64,000 bases of DNA from Rhodoplanes sp. (GTDB taxonomy: Bacteria; Pseudomonadota; Alphaproteobacteria; Rhizobiales; Xanthobacteraceae), in assembly GCF_013377085.1 (NCBI RefSeq), contig NZ_JACAAX010000019.1, positions 1 through 64,000 on the forward strand. Direction: 5' to 3'. This document shows, in pieces, positions 24,592 through 32,870 of this stretch. The position numbers and the translations under genes are program-made. Position 1 is the first letter of the stretch; each line of letters begins with the position of its first letter. The notes beneath the pieces were generated by a model. That model was not told where the DNA came from, did no database searches, and saw only the letters and a program-made list of their open reading frames with translations.

Positions 24592-25311
24592 CTATTCAAC
24601 TCCTGCCCGACCGAGGCTGGCGATCAGAAATTGCTTTGCTTCGAGCAGACTCCCTGAAATTGGGTTCTTCAATCTCGACACACGTGCGGCCGGGACCGGA
24701 ACCGAGATGGTCGCATAGCCGCCGCGGGGCAGCGGAAGAGCGATCCCGACGGCGCAAACGCCGATCGTGTTCTCCTCCCGATCCAGCGCGAAGCCGGTTC
24801 TGCGAACAGCCGTCAGTTCATCGAGCAGCGCCGCCAAGGGCTTCACCGTCCGTCGGTCACGCCGCTCGAATGCCGACCCTATGCAACTGTTCACCGCGGC
24901 ATCGGGGAGTTCGGCCAGATAAGCCTTGCCGTTCGCTGTGCAGCAGAGTGGGAGACTCTCTCCTATCGAGGAAACGACTTGTAGACGTTGATTGCCCGGG
25001 ATCTGATCGACGACGAGCAGACGACGACCGCATACCATGGCGACCACGACAGTCTCCTGAAGCTCCTCCGAAAGCGCGACCAGGACCTCTCTCGCATTCG
25101 CCGGAATGGCAGCGGGCATCGAGGCTGCCAGGTGCAGCCATCCCGGCCCGAGCCTCACACCCGTTCCGGACCCCACGGGCACGACCAACCGCTCTCTTTC
25201 GAGCGCGGCGACGAGTCGTTGCACCGTGGACCGCGCGAGCGACGTGTGCGACGCGATCGCGCCGAGACTCAGGCCCTGTGGCGCGTCTTGGAGCGCATCG
25301 AGAACGGTCAT
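24592..25311 (-). CDS. IclR-family transcriptional regulator
   Basis: A 239-aa IclR protein. The N-terminal winged HTH (LSLGAIASHTSLARSTVQRL) is followed by the effector domain with GESLPLCCTANGKAYLA and LDREENTIGVCAVGIALPL. The N-terminus is slightly short: the frame stays open upstream to give EIDIKIIRRA before this Met, but no standard start codon is present there. It lies downstream of the aldehyde dehydrogenase gene on the same strand, 210 bp away, and probably regulates the catabolic genes together with the TetR protein. Ligand unknown. Confidence 0.85.
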   Translation of the reverse strand: MTVLDALQDAPQGLSLGAIASHTSLARSTVQRLVAALERERLVVPVGSGTGVRLGPGWLHLAASMPAAIPANAREVLVALSEELQETVVVAMVCGRRLLVVDQIPGNQRLQVVSSIGESLPLCCTANGKAYLAELPDAAVNSCIGSAFERRDRRTVKPLAALLDELTAVRRTGFALDREENTIGVCAVGIALPLPRGGYATISVPVPAARVSRLKNPISGSLLEAKQFLIASLGRAGVE

Positions 25312-25521
25312 GGCTCGGCGAATGATCTTGATGTCGATCTCCGCACGCGACGACCGGCGCGAAACGGCTGCTGCGCAGATGCACGTTCAGCACGCCAACA
25401 TCCAGACCTACGCGGAAAGAGCCGCCTCGGATCGACGAGCCCGTTTGGCCGATCTGGTGGGGCCGGACGTCCCGCCCCACCAGGCCGACGATCATGCGTC
25501 AGTCTCCCGGCACCGTGCCGG

Positions 25522-27153
25522 TCAGCCGCGCGTCATGGTGCCGTCCCAGGTCGAAACCTTGGCGGGCACGGCCTTGCCGGTAAACCACGTGGTCGTGACG
25601 TTCTTGGTCTCGGTGTAGAAGATGAAGCCGTCACGGCCCATGCAGTGCAAGTCGCCGAAGAAGGACTGCTTGTGGCCGGTGAAGCCGAAGACGCCGAGCG
25701 GCACGGGAATGCCGACGTTGACGCCGACCATGCCACCGTCGGTCCGGTAGGCGAACTCGCGGGCGTAGTGCCCGCTTTCGGTGTAGATCACCGAGCCATT
25801 GGCGAAGCGGTTCGCGTTCATGACCTTCAGCCCCTCTTCGAAGCTGTCGACCCGCTTGATGCACAGGACCGGCCCGAAGATCTCTTCACGCCCGCAGGTC
25901 ATATCCTCGGTCACGTGGTCGAAAATGGTCGGACCGATGAAGAAGCCCTTGTCGCAGCCCTCGGCAACCTTCGGGTTGCGACCATCCAGCACGAGCTTCG
26001 CTCCTTCCTTGATGGCGGTGTCGATCCATCCGAGCACGAAGCTCTTGTGGCCTTCGTTCACCACCGGGCCGAGATCCGAGGCCTTGTCGTAAGCGGCGCC
26101 GAGCTTCATGCCCTTCGCGAGCGAAACAATCATTTCGACCAGGGCGTCGGCAATCTTGTTCTCCACCACCACCACCGGCAGTGCCATGCAGCGCTCACCG
26201 GCGCAGCCGCAGAACGAGTTGATGATGCCCTGAGCGGTGCGCTCGAGGACGGCATCCGACAGCACCAACGCGTGGTTCTTGGCCTCGGTCAGCGCCTGCA
26301 CCCGTTTTCCGTTCGACGCCGCCGTCGCATAGACGTGCAGGCCGACCTGGGTCGAGCCGACGAAGCTGACTCCCTTGATGGCCGGATGCCGCAGGAAGAT
26401 CTCGGCCTCGTTACGGCTCGTGGTGACGATGTTGAGCACGCCGTCCGGCAGGCCTGCCTCCTTCCACAACTCGGTGATGCGCAGCGCGCATTGCGGCGCG
26501 TAGCTCGCCGCCTTCAGGACCATGCAGTTCCCGGTCACGACGCAGATCGGAACCATCCACCCCTGCGGGATCATGGCCGGGAAGTTCCACGGCGCGATGC
26601 CGGCGAAGACGCCCATCGGCTCGCGAAACTGGACGGTGTCGTAGCCGGACGAGACATTGAAGAGCGACTCGCCCTTCATCATCTGGGGCGCCCCACAGGC
26701 GAACTCGACAACCTCGATGACCTTGAGGATATCGCCCTTCGCCTCGTCCCACTTCTTGCCGTTCTCCTGGGCGCACAGGCGCGTCAATTCGTCCAGATGC
26801 TCGTCGAGCAGCGCCTTCATCCTGAACATGACCTGGGCCCGCACCGTCACTGGCGTGTCGCGCCAGGCCGGAAACGCCTTGACGGCGGCGTCGATCGCCT
26901 CCTCGACCTCCTCCGCCGTGCACTGCGGCGCCCGCGCGATCACGGCCCCGGTCGAAGGATCGTGGCAGGGCATCGTCCTGGTCGACTTCGATGCCTTCCA
27001 CCGGCCACCCACACCGTAGTGCAGCGTCCTCGGGCGCTCGCCGCTGATCGAATCGAGGGGAGCGTCGTCGGCGATGTGGAAATAGCGTGCCTGCAGGTCC
27101 GGATCGGAGCCACGCACTTTGGGCGCACCAGGCTGTATCGTCGTCGCGGTCAC
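25522..27153 (-). CDS. CoA-acylating aldehyde dehydrogenase, methylmalonate-semialdehyde dehydrogenase type
   Basis: A 543-aa ALDH. The nucleophile is in CGCAGERCMALPVVV. The usual general-base Glu is replaced as in methylmalonate-semialdehyde dehydrogenases (ALTEAKNHALVLSDA), which use CoA rather than water to release an acyl-CoA. Other ALDH motifs: APWNFPAMIP and EEIFGPVL. The N-terminus is about 40 aa longer than MmsA/IolA. GTG 27153 is preceded by AAAGGAG. In the island it would turn a semialdehyde from ring cleavage into a CoA thioester. The substrate is inferred from family only; valine/propionate metabolism is less likely given the neighbours. Confidence 0.88.
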   Translation of the reverse strand: MTATTIQPGAPKVRGSDPDLQARYFHIADDAPLDSISGERPRTLHYGVGGRWKASKSTRTMPCHDPSTGAVIARAPQCTAEEVEEAIDAAVKAFPAWRDTPVTVRAQVMFRMKALLDEHLDELTRLCAQENGKKWDEAKGDILKVIEVVEFACGAPQMMKGESLFNVSSGYDTVQFREPMGVFAGIAPWNFPAMIPQGWMVPICVVTGNCMVLKAASYAPQCALRITELWKEAGLPDGVLNIVTTSRNEAEIFLRHPAIKGVSFVGSTQVGLHVYATAASNGKRVQALTEAKNHALVLSDAVLERTAQGIINSFCGCAGERCMALPVVVVENKIADALVEMIVSLAKGMKLGAAYDKASDLGPVVNEGHKSFVLGWIDTAIKEGAKLVLDGRNPKVAEGCDKGFFIGPTIFDHVTEDMTCGREEIFGPVLCIKRVDSFEEGLKVMNANRFANGSVIYTESGHYAREFAYRTDGGMVGVNVGIPVPLGVFGFTGHKQSFFGDLHCMGRDGFIFYTETKNVTTTWFTGKAVPAKVSTWDGTMTRG

Positions 27154-27401
27154 GGAATTCTCCTTTGCGCATGTGTCGGAGCCGCCAGGAGCGGCATGCT
27201 GCGAAATCAGGCCGAACCAAGCATCACGAAACTCGGATCATGCCCGGCGTTCATGCCGCCGGGCCTGCGGGGTCCGAGAGGTAGGTCGGCCGGGGGCACG
27301 CGTTTCGCGGTACCCGACAGTGCCTCACCGGCGGGCCTCGCCCCCCTGCCCGACTGCGTTCGCTTCGTATCGCCGGAACGGCTCTCCGCTCCGGAGTCTG
27401 T

Positions 27402-27434
27402 CGGGCGAACGCTCCGTCGCGGAGCATTCGCCCG
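27402..27434. terminator. Strong stem-loop between the SDR and aldehyde dehydrogenase genes
   Basis: Arms CGGGCGAA/TTCGCCCG and GCTCCG/CGGAGC separated by one mismatch form a 14-bp stem with a TCG loop, 17 bp after the SDR stop on the minus strand. No T-run. It may attenuate transcription or stabilise the 3' end. The rest of the 297-bp gap (27154-27450) holds no recognisable gene. Confidence 0.5.
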
Positions 27435-27450
27435 CAGACCTCCGGCGCCG

Positions 27451-28257
27451 TCAGCGGAATGAAATGTGCTGTCCGCAGTGCGCGATGATCGTCTGGCCGG
27501 TGATGGCCGAGGACTCGTCGGACGCCAGGAAGACGCAGACGCTTCCCAGCTCCGATTCCTCGGCCGGGCGCAGGAGCGAGTAGTTCTTCATTTCCCGCCT
27601 GATCGTCTCGTCGATGGAGCTGCCCGACGCCTTCGCGCGACCGTCCATCACCTTGAGGAAGCGCTCGCCCTTCACGGCCGCTGCGCTGAGGCAATTGACG
27701 CGAATGTTGTACTCGCCGACCTCCTGGGCCAACGTCTCCGTCAGACCGATCACGCCCATCTTGGCGCAGCAGTATCCGGCCCGCATGGGATAGCCGGACC
27801 GCCCGTCGCCGGTACGACCGCCTTCTGCGCCGATGTTGATGATCACGCCGCTCTTGGCCGCGATCATGTGCTTCAGCGACTCGCGGGCGCACAGCATGCT
27901 TCCGGTCAGATCGACGGCCAGGATCTCGTTCCAGCCGTCGAGCGTCAGGTCGACCACGTTCGCGGTCGGACCGCCGATGCCGCTGTTGTTCACCAGGATG
28001 TCGATGCGGCCGAAGGTCTTCACGGCCTCGGCCACCATGTCGATGATCGCCTGCTCCTTGGTGACGTCGCACTCGATGGCCTTGGCGACGCCGCCCATGG
28101 CGGTGAGCTCCTGCACGGTCGCCGCCAGATTGGCCTTGTTGCGTGCCGCGAGCACCACCTTCGCGCCCTCGCTCACGTAGGACTTGGCGATCGCCTTGCC
28201 GATGCCGCTGCCGCCGCCCGTGATGATCGCGACCTTGTCCTTCAGTCTCTGTCCCAT
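27451..28257 (-). CDS. Short-chain dehydrogenase/reductase
   Basis: A 268-aa SDR. Cofactor motif GGGSGIGKAIA, NNSG near residue 90, and active site YCCAK near residue 165. The Ser usually about 12-13 residues before the Tyr is not obvious (the strand reads INIGAEGGRTGDG). ATG 28257 follows GGAGACAGGAC. Third in the operon after the creatinase-like and isochorismatase-fold genes. It probably oxidises a hydroxy intermediate to the aldehyde or ketone used next; substrate unknown. Confidence 0.85.
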   Translation of the reverse strand: MGQRLKDKVAIITGGGSGIGKAIAKSYVSEGAKVVLAARNKANLAATVQELTAMGGVAKAIECDVTKEQAIIDMVAEAVKTFGRIDILVNNSGIGGPTANVVDLTLDGWNEILAVDLTGSMLCARESLKHMIAAKSGVIINIGAEGGRTGDGRSGYPMRAGYCCAKMGVIGLTETLAQEVGEYNIRVNCLSAAAVKGERFLKVMDGRAKASGSSIDETIRREMKNYSLLRPAEESELGSVCVFLASDESSAITGQTIIAHCGQHISFR

Positions 28258-28342
28258 GTCCTGTCTCCGTTGATGAGTTGATCCACGCGCTCGGGCGGAG
28301 ACCTCCGCCACGGCGGCGCGTCCGATATGACGCCGTCCGACG

Positions 28343-28954
28343 TCAGCGAGCGTCGAGGCGCGAGATGACGTCCGCCGTCGGGCAGACCATGGCGATGTTG
28401 TTGATCATCCGCAGGGCCGCGTCGCAGCTCGCCTTGTCGGCGCCCGAGGACGCGTCCGAGGGAACCACCAGGTTGTAGTAGAGGTCCGACGCCTGCCAGA
28501 CCGAGGCGAGCACCACCATGTCGGTCGCCACGCCGGCCAGCACGAGGGTCCGCACGCCCAGATCCTTCAGAACCTGGTCGAGATCGTTGTTGGCGAACAT
28601 GCTGAAGGGGAAGTTGCCGATGACGGGCTCGCCGCGGGCGGGCGCCACCTCCTTGATGACCTCGATGTCCTTCGAGTTCGGCATGTTGACGCCGCTCGTC
28701 ACGGTGGACCAGAAGCGCCCGAGAACCGGGGCGCTGCCGGCCTTGGTCGGATCCGTGACCGCATTCACGTAGATGACGGGCAGCTTGCGCTCGCGGAACG
28801 CCCCGAGAAGCGCCTGCTGCTTGGGAAGGATCCCCGATTCGTGGGTCGCCTTGGCGTGGCCGACATGCGCGACCCGTCCTTCCGGGTCGCAGATCGCATG
28901 TTGCATGTGCAGCAGTATCAGGGCGGGCTTCCCGACGATCTTCCAGTCGCTCAT
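28343..28954 (-). CDS. Isochorismatase-fold (cysteine hydrolase family) protein lacking the catalytic triad
   Basis: A 203-aa protein with the cysteine-hydrolase fold: strand ALILLHMQHAICDPEGR, then FSMFANNDLDQVLKDLGVR and LVLAGVATDMVVLAS. By eye, the triad of active members is missing: the Asp of the DMQ motif is His, the Lys before the SAF-like segment is not Lys (VIGNFPFSMF), and the Cys after GVAT is absent (DMVV). Some family members without this Cys are known from genomes. So amidohydrolase activity should not be assumed. ATG 28954 has GAGGAG upstream. It follows the creatinase-like gene by 74 bp. Confidence 0.8.
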   Translation of the reverse strand: MSDWKIVGKPALILLHMQHAICDPEGRVAHVGHAKATHESGILPKQQALLGAFRERKLPVIYVNAVTDPTKAGSAPVLGRFWSTVTSGVNMPNSKDIEVIKEVAPARGEPVIGNFPFSMFANNDLDQVLKDLGVRTLVLAGVATDMVVLASVWQASDLYYNLVVPSDASSGADKASCDAALRMINNIAMVCPTADVISRLDAR

Positions 28955-29028
28955 CACTGTCTCCTCATTGGCAGCGCGTCCCGGGGGTGGGCTGTTCGCC
29001 TTCGCCCTCCGGGGCGCCGATCGCCGTT

Positions 29029-30219
29029 TCACAGAACGACGATCTGTCTCGGGAACTGGTGGAGTCGGATGGGGGCACCCGTCGTCGTGAGGTAATTGTC
29101 GCAACACGGGCAGAAGGCGCCGGGCCGCACCATCACCGGATGGACGGCGATGTTGGTGTTCGGTTGGATCTTCCACAGCTCGTCCGGTCGCAGCATCGGA
29201 CGATCCACCAGGGACTGGCCCTGTCCGTGTCCGAACGAGCGCACGGGCGGGAAGTATCCGTTCTTGATGCAGTAGTCCTTGAACCTGTTCCACAGATCCG
29301 CCGGATCGGCTCCCGGGACGAGCGCGGCGACCGTCATGTCCTGCGCCTCGAGCCCGGCTGCGAGCGTGTCCTTGAGAACCTGAGGAGGCTCCTTGCCGAC
29401 CGTGTAGGCACGCATCACTTCCGTGTAGTAGCCGCCGGGTCCATTGACCTCGATCAGCACCGTGACCTGGTCGCCTTCCCGGATCACCCGGTTCTGGAAT
29501 CGGGGAACGTCGAACGGCACGATGGTGCCGAGCGGACCGGATCCGACCTGGACGAGACCTCGCTCGCTGCCGTGCTTGCTGAGAAAGCAGTGCGCCTCGG
29601 CGTAGACGTCGATGTCGCGCTTGCCCGGTTGGATGATCGTCTTGAGCTCTTCGAGACAAGCGTCCTGCAGCGAGGCCGCACATTTGACGAGCTCGATCTC
29701 CTCGGCGCTCTTGGGAACGCGGATCTCGTCGAGCCAGTCTGTCGCGTCCACGAACCTGGCACCGGGCAGGTTCTGGACGACGTGCTCGAAGAACGTGACC
29801 GGGATCGTGGAACGCTCGACCCATCCGATGGTCGGGCGCGGCCGCTCCTTCAGCACGCCCACCGCCAGCTCCGCGTCGTAGGTGCTGGTGTAGGGGAGCG
29901 TCGAGAAATAGACGTTGCCCAGCTTCTTCTTGATCCCGCGCGCCGCGTAGGGAGGCGGCCAATTGTCGTTCGGCGGCTCTGATCCACAGACGATCGTCGT
30001 CATCTCGTCGTCGACCGGGAAGATGACGGTCATCGGGAACTGATGCCGCGCCGTCAGGTCGGTGAACCATCGAATGGTGCCGCCCATGTATTCTTCGGAA
30101 TTTTGCATCACGAGGTAATCGATCTTCTTCTCGATCATCTTCTCGCGGACGGCCTTCCAGCGGCGCTCCAGCTCGGCCGTCGAAACACTTCGGGTCAATC
30201 TCTGTTTGGGGTCTTCCAT
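29029..30219 (-). CDS. Creatinase/M24-family (pita-bread fold) protein
   Basis: A 396-aa protein with the two-domain layout of creatinase and aminopeptidase P: an N-terminal domain to about residue 165, then the pita-bread domain. The metal-ligand positions are poorly kept: the Asp..Asp pair reads LIEVNGPGGYYTEVMRAY (both Glu), the late Glu region is NIAVHPVMVR, and the last ligand region is CCDNYLTT. The catalytic-type GHGQGQSL His is present. This favours a non-metal creatinase-like C-N hydrolase over a peptidase. ATG 30219 follows GGAG. First gene of the operon whose promoter is copy B of the repeated operator. Confidence 0.8.
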   Translation of the reverse strand: MEDPKQRLTRSVSTAELERRWKAVREKMIEKKIDYLVMQNSEEYMGGTIRWFTDLTARHQFPMTVIFPVDDEMTTIVCGSEPPNDNWPPPYAARGIKKKLGNVYFSTLPYTSTYDAELAVGVLKERPRPTIGWVERSTIPVTFFEHVVQNLPGARFVDATDWLDEIRVPKSAEEIELVKCAASLQDACLEELKTIIQPGKRDIDVYAEAHCFLSKHGSERGLVQVGSGPLGTIVPFDVPRFQNRVIREGDQVTVLIEVNGPGGYYTEVMRAYTVGKEPPQVLKDTLAAGLEAQDMTVAALVPGADPADLWNRFKDYCIKNGYFPPVRSFGHGQGQSLVDRPMLRPDELWKIQPNTNIAVHPVMVRPGAFCPCCDNYLTTTGAPIRLHQFPRQIVVL

Positions 30220-30488
30220 AGCCGCTAGCTCCTGATCGAGGTGGCGTCCTGCCCGCATGTCGTCATCGAGGTGGTCAGTCATCGTGATCGACGACTCGCA
30301 GGCCGCGCCTCGGCACGAGGCGCCGTCGTCGCAGCAACCCCCGCCCGCAAGACGATGCCCTGCGCACGGTCCGCGTGCCGTTCCGGCGTTCCGGCGCGCG
30401 CGGAAGTGTCGAGCCCGGGAACTCGCGTCGATCCTTCTGACAAGACCGCATCGGCTGTTCGTACTCTGCAGCCCAGGCGGGACCTATA

Positions 30489-30530
30489 TGAACATGATCA
30501 TAATTGATCGCGTTCATTGTTGTGTCAAGC
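30489..30530 (-). promoter_or_regulatory. Promoter/operator copy B, upstream of the creatinase-like operon
   Basis: A 42-bp element with about 33 of 42 bases identical to the one at 23671-23712, same orientation. On the minus strand: TTGACA (30528-30523), 17-bp spacer, AATTAT (30505-30500). The operator palindrome is here TGATCGCGTTCA with an extra ATGATCAT palindrome beside it. It lies about 270 bp upstream of the creatinase-like start. An IS256 fragment begins only about 30 bp beyond, so the promoter has narrowly escaped truncation. Confidence 0.7.
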
Positions 30531-30559
30531 TGCCAAACATCGAACCGCTGTAAGGAGCT

Positions 30560-30846
30560 CTACGGATGGCCCGTCTCGACGCCGTGAGGGCGTTCTCGGC
30601 CATCCGGTGCGGGTCGAGGAGGCCGGAGAAGTGGCTTCCCTTGCGCAGCTTGGGGACACGCAGCTCGACCGCGCCGGCCCGGGTCTGCCGGTCGCGGTCT
30701 CGGTACCGGTTGCGCTGGGCGAGCCGCTCGGCGCTCTTCTCGCCATAGGCCGCGCGGGTCCGGCTCTCGATCTCCAGCTCCATCAGCCACTGGGCGGCGA
30801 AGCCGATCATCTCCCGCAGCACCTCGGCGTCGGGGGCCTTCTCCAC
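30560..30846 (-). pseudogene. IS256-family transposase, N-terminal fragment
   Basis: Reads EKAPDAEVLREMIGFAAQWL, AAYGEKSAERLAQRNRYRDR and VPKLRKGSHFSGLLDPHRMA, the start of an IS256 (Mutator-type) transposase. It breaks off after about 85 residues (ENALTA). It marks the right boundary of the catabolic island. Confidence 0.8.
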
Positions 30847-30857
30847 GAGAGCGTGCA

Positions 30858-31288
30858 GGTCCTTTCTATCGTCGATCTTCGGTGGTTCCTCGGTTGCGTT
30901 GCGTGTCGCAACCCAACCCCACCGGCGGACCGTCGATGACCCCTTTCGACGCCGCTCGCTACGGCGCTATGGGGGGCGCGCTCGCGAGCGGCGCCACAAC
31001 CGCCCTGCTAACACCAACACCGGGGACATGACCGGCCCCGATCTTGAACAACCCGAGCCGGATGGGGTTGAACTCCGCTGCGGCCAATTCGTGAGGCCTC
31101 GGAGTCGAGGCACCCACGGCGAGGACCAAGGCGATGGGCGGCAGAGTGGAGACCACGAACCTACTTGGCGAGCGCGCTCACCAACTGGTGCGATCGGAGG
31201 CGAGCTGGGTCTTGTCCAGCTCGATGAGGTTCTCGGCGATGATGAGAGGAGCTGCGGCGCACGGGTAAGCCTCCGAGCCGGTTCCCCT
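30858..31288. other. Gap with prophage-like debris, no confident gene
   Basis: About 430 bp between the IS256 fragment and the terminase pseudogene. Minus-strand frames give short stretches such as IIAENLIELDKTQLAS, but none can be assigned to a family. Probably decayed phage DNA. Confidence 0.4.
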
Positions 31289-32191
31289 CTAGCCCCGCGT
31301 CGTCCGATACCGTGTTTGCAAGTTCCGGCTGATGTTGCGCTCGCGGACCCAGCCGAGGAGCTGGGAAAGGGCATCAACGTGGTCGTCATAGCGGCCGCCG
31401 GGGAACGAGAGGAGCTCGCGACGGAAGGCATCGAGCCAGGGTGCGCGGGCCAGAAGGAAGATCTACCCGGCTTCGATCATCGGAGTGACGGCCTGCAGGC
31501 GAACGACCTTGTCGCCCAGCGGCTGACGCTGGATGATCGGGATCTGCCCGTACAGGTCTTGGATCAGCGGGATGCCAGAGCCTGCCGCCTCGATCAGCGT
31601 CGTGGCGTTGTGACGACGGGCCTCCTCGACGATCCGCTTGCGAAACGCCGGGAAGTCGAGCCGGACGCGGATGACGTCCAGGATGTCGACCTGCCGGGCT
31701 CCCCGGACCATCGCCACGATGCCGACCGAGTCGTCGTTGACCTCGTGATCCTTCATCGCGATGTCCCAGCTCACGACCATGGTGTCGTACTGTCCGCGCT
31801 GGGGCTGGCCATCGTAGGTCTGGAACCACGACCAAGTCACGAGCCCGCCCTGGTCGGGGATCGGCTGTTGTTGGTACTGGGCTTCGAAGGTGCGAGACCC
31901 CAGGTCCTCCTTGATCTGGTCGAGCACGTGCCGCGGCTCCCGGACCGGATCGAGGATGTCCCCGGTCTTGCGATGGTGAACCCGTCCCGCCCCGATCGGC
32001 AGGATCGGGTCGGTCTCGGCGATGGCCGGGATGCAGCGATGATCCCAGCCGCCCCGGTCGAGCAGGAGCCCGGCGAGGTCTTCGGCATGGAGACGCTGCA
32101 TCACCACGACGATCGCGTCCTCGGCCTTGTTGTCCAGGCGCGAGCCGACCGTCCTGTTGTTTTCCGGCGAGAGCTGACCCCGGCTTTCCAC
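31289..32191 (-). pseudogene. Phage terminase large subunit, truncated and with an in-frame stop
   Basis: The C-terminal nuclease part of a TerL: VVMQRLHAEDLAGLLL, FEAQYQQQPIPDQGG, TMVVSWDIAMKDHEVNDDSV (first nuclease Asp) and DDHVDALSQLLGW (late Asp). The frame is stopped by TAG at 31463-31465 just after TPMIEAG, then continues IFLLARAPWLDAFRRELLSF to a stop at 31289. The N-terminal ATPase half is missing at the IS21 junction near 32191. It is dead, and evidence of an old prophage. Confidence 0.75.
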
Positions 32192-32225
32192 CGAGAACTG
32201 ACCCGGCTTGATGATGGTTGCGGGG

Positions 32226-32870
32226 TCAGGTGGCCGTCAAGTTCCGAGGCTTTTCCTTTGTCGGTTTTGCGGCCTTCGCCGAGCTGCTCTTGAAGCGGAA
32301 GCTGTCGTTTCCGGTTTCGAGGATGTGGCAGTGGTGGGTGAGGCGGTCGAGCAGCGCGGTGGTCATCTTGGCGTCGCCGAAGACCGTGGCCCATTCGCTG
32401 AAGCCGAGATTGGTGGTGATGACGACGCTGGTCCGCTCATAGAGCTTGCTGAGCAGGTGGAAGAGCAACGCGCCGCCTGAAGCACTGAACGGCAGATATC
32501 CGAGTTTGTCGAGGATGACGAGATCGGAGTGGACGAGCCGGCCGGCGATCTGTCCGGCCTTTCCTCGAGTCTTTTCCAGTTCGAGAGCATTGACGAGTTC
32601 GATGGTGGAGAAGAAGCGGACCCGCTTGTGGTGTTGCTCGACAGCCTGGACGCCGAGCGCCGTGGCGATGTGCGTCTTTCCCGTCCCGGGACCTCCGACC
32701 AGGACGACGTTGTGAGCGTCTTGCAGGAACTCGCAGCGATGGAGTTGACGAACCAGAGCCTCGTCGACCTTGCTGCTGGCAAAGTCGAAGCCGCTGAGGT
32801 CCCGATAGGCCGGAAAGCGGGCGGCCTTCAGCTGATAGGCGGTCGATCGGGCCCGCTTTCTGGCGATGAT
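32226..32870 (-). pseudogene. IS21-family IstB ATPase, N-terminally truncated
   Basis: The frame reads [20 protein letters not shown], then the Walker A motif [28 protein letters not shown] (Walker B) and [19 protein letters not shown], to a stop at 32226. No start codon remains, because an IS630-type transposase gene begins at about 32866. Terminal repeats of the IS21 type (ctgacccc.ggctttccac / ctgaccc.ggcttgat) are visible at about 32175-32212. Confidence 0.8.

Noticed and set aside
25522-27153. Assigning the ALDH to valine catabolism as mmsA
   Set aside because: No mmsB or other valine genes are nearby. Its operon neighbours are the island's catabolic enzymes, so only the CoA-acylating class is claimed.
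28343-30070. Single 575-codon protein spanning the isochorismatase-fold gene and part of the M24 gene
   Set aside because: The upstream part is an out-of-frame reading of the M24 gene. The real start MSDWK at 28954 has a ribosome binding site.
30899-32293. 464-codon plus-strand ORF
   Set aside because: It runs antisense to the terminase pseudogene, and its composition is typical of a shadow frame.
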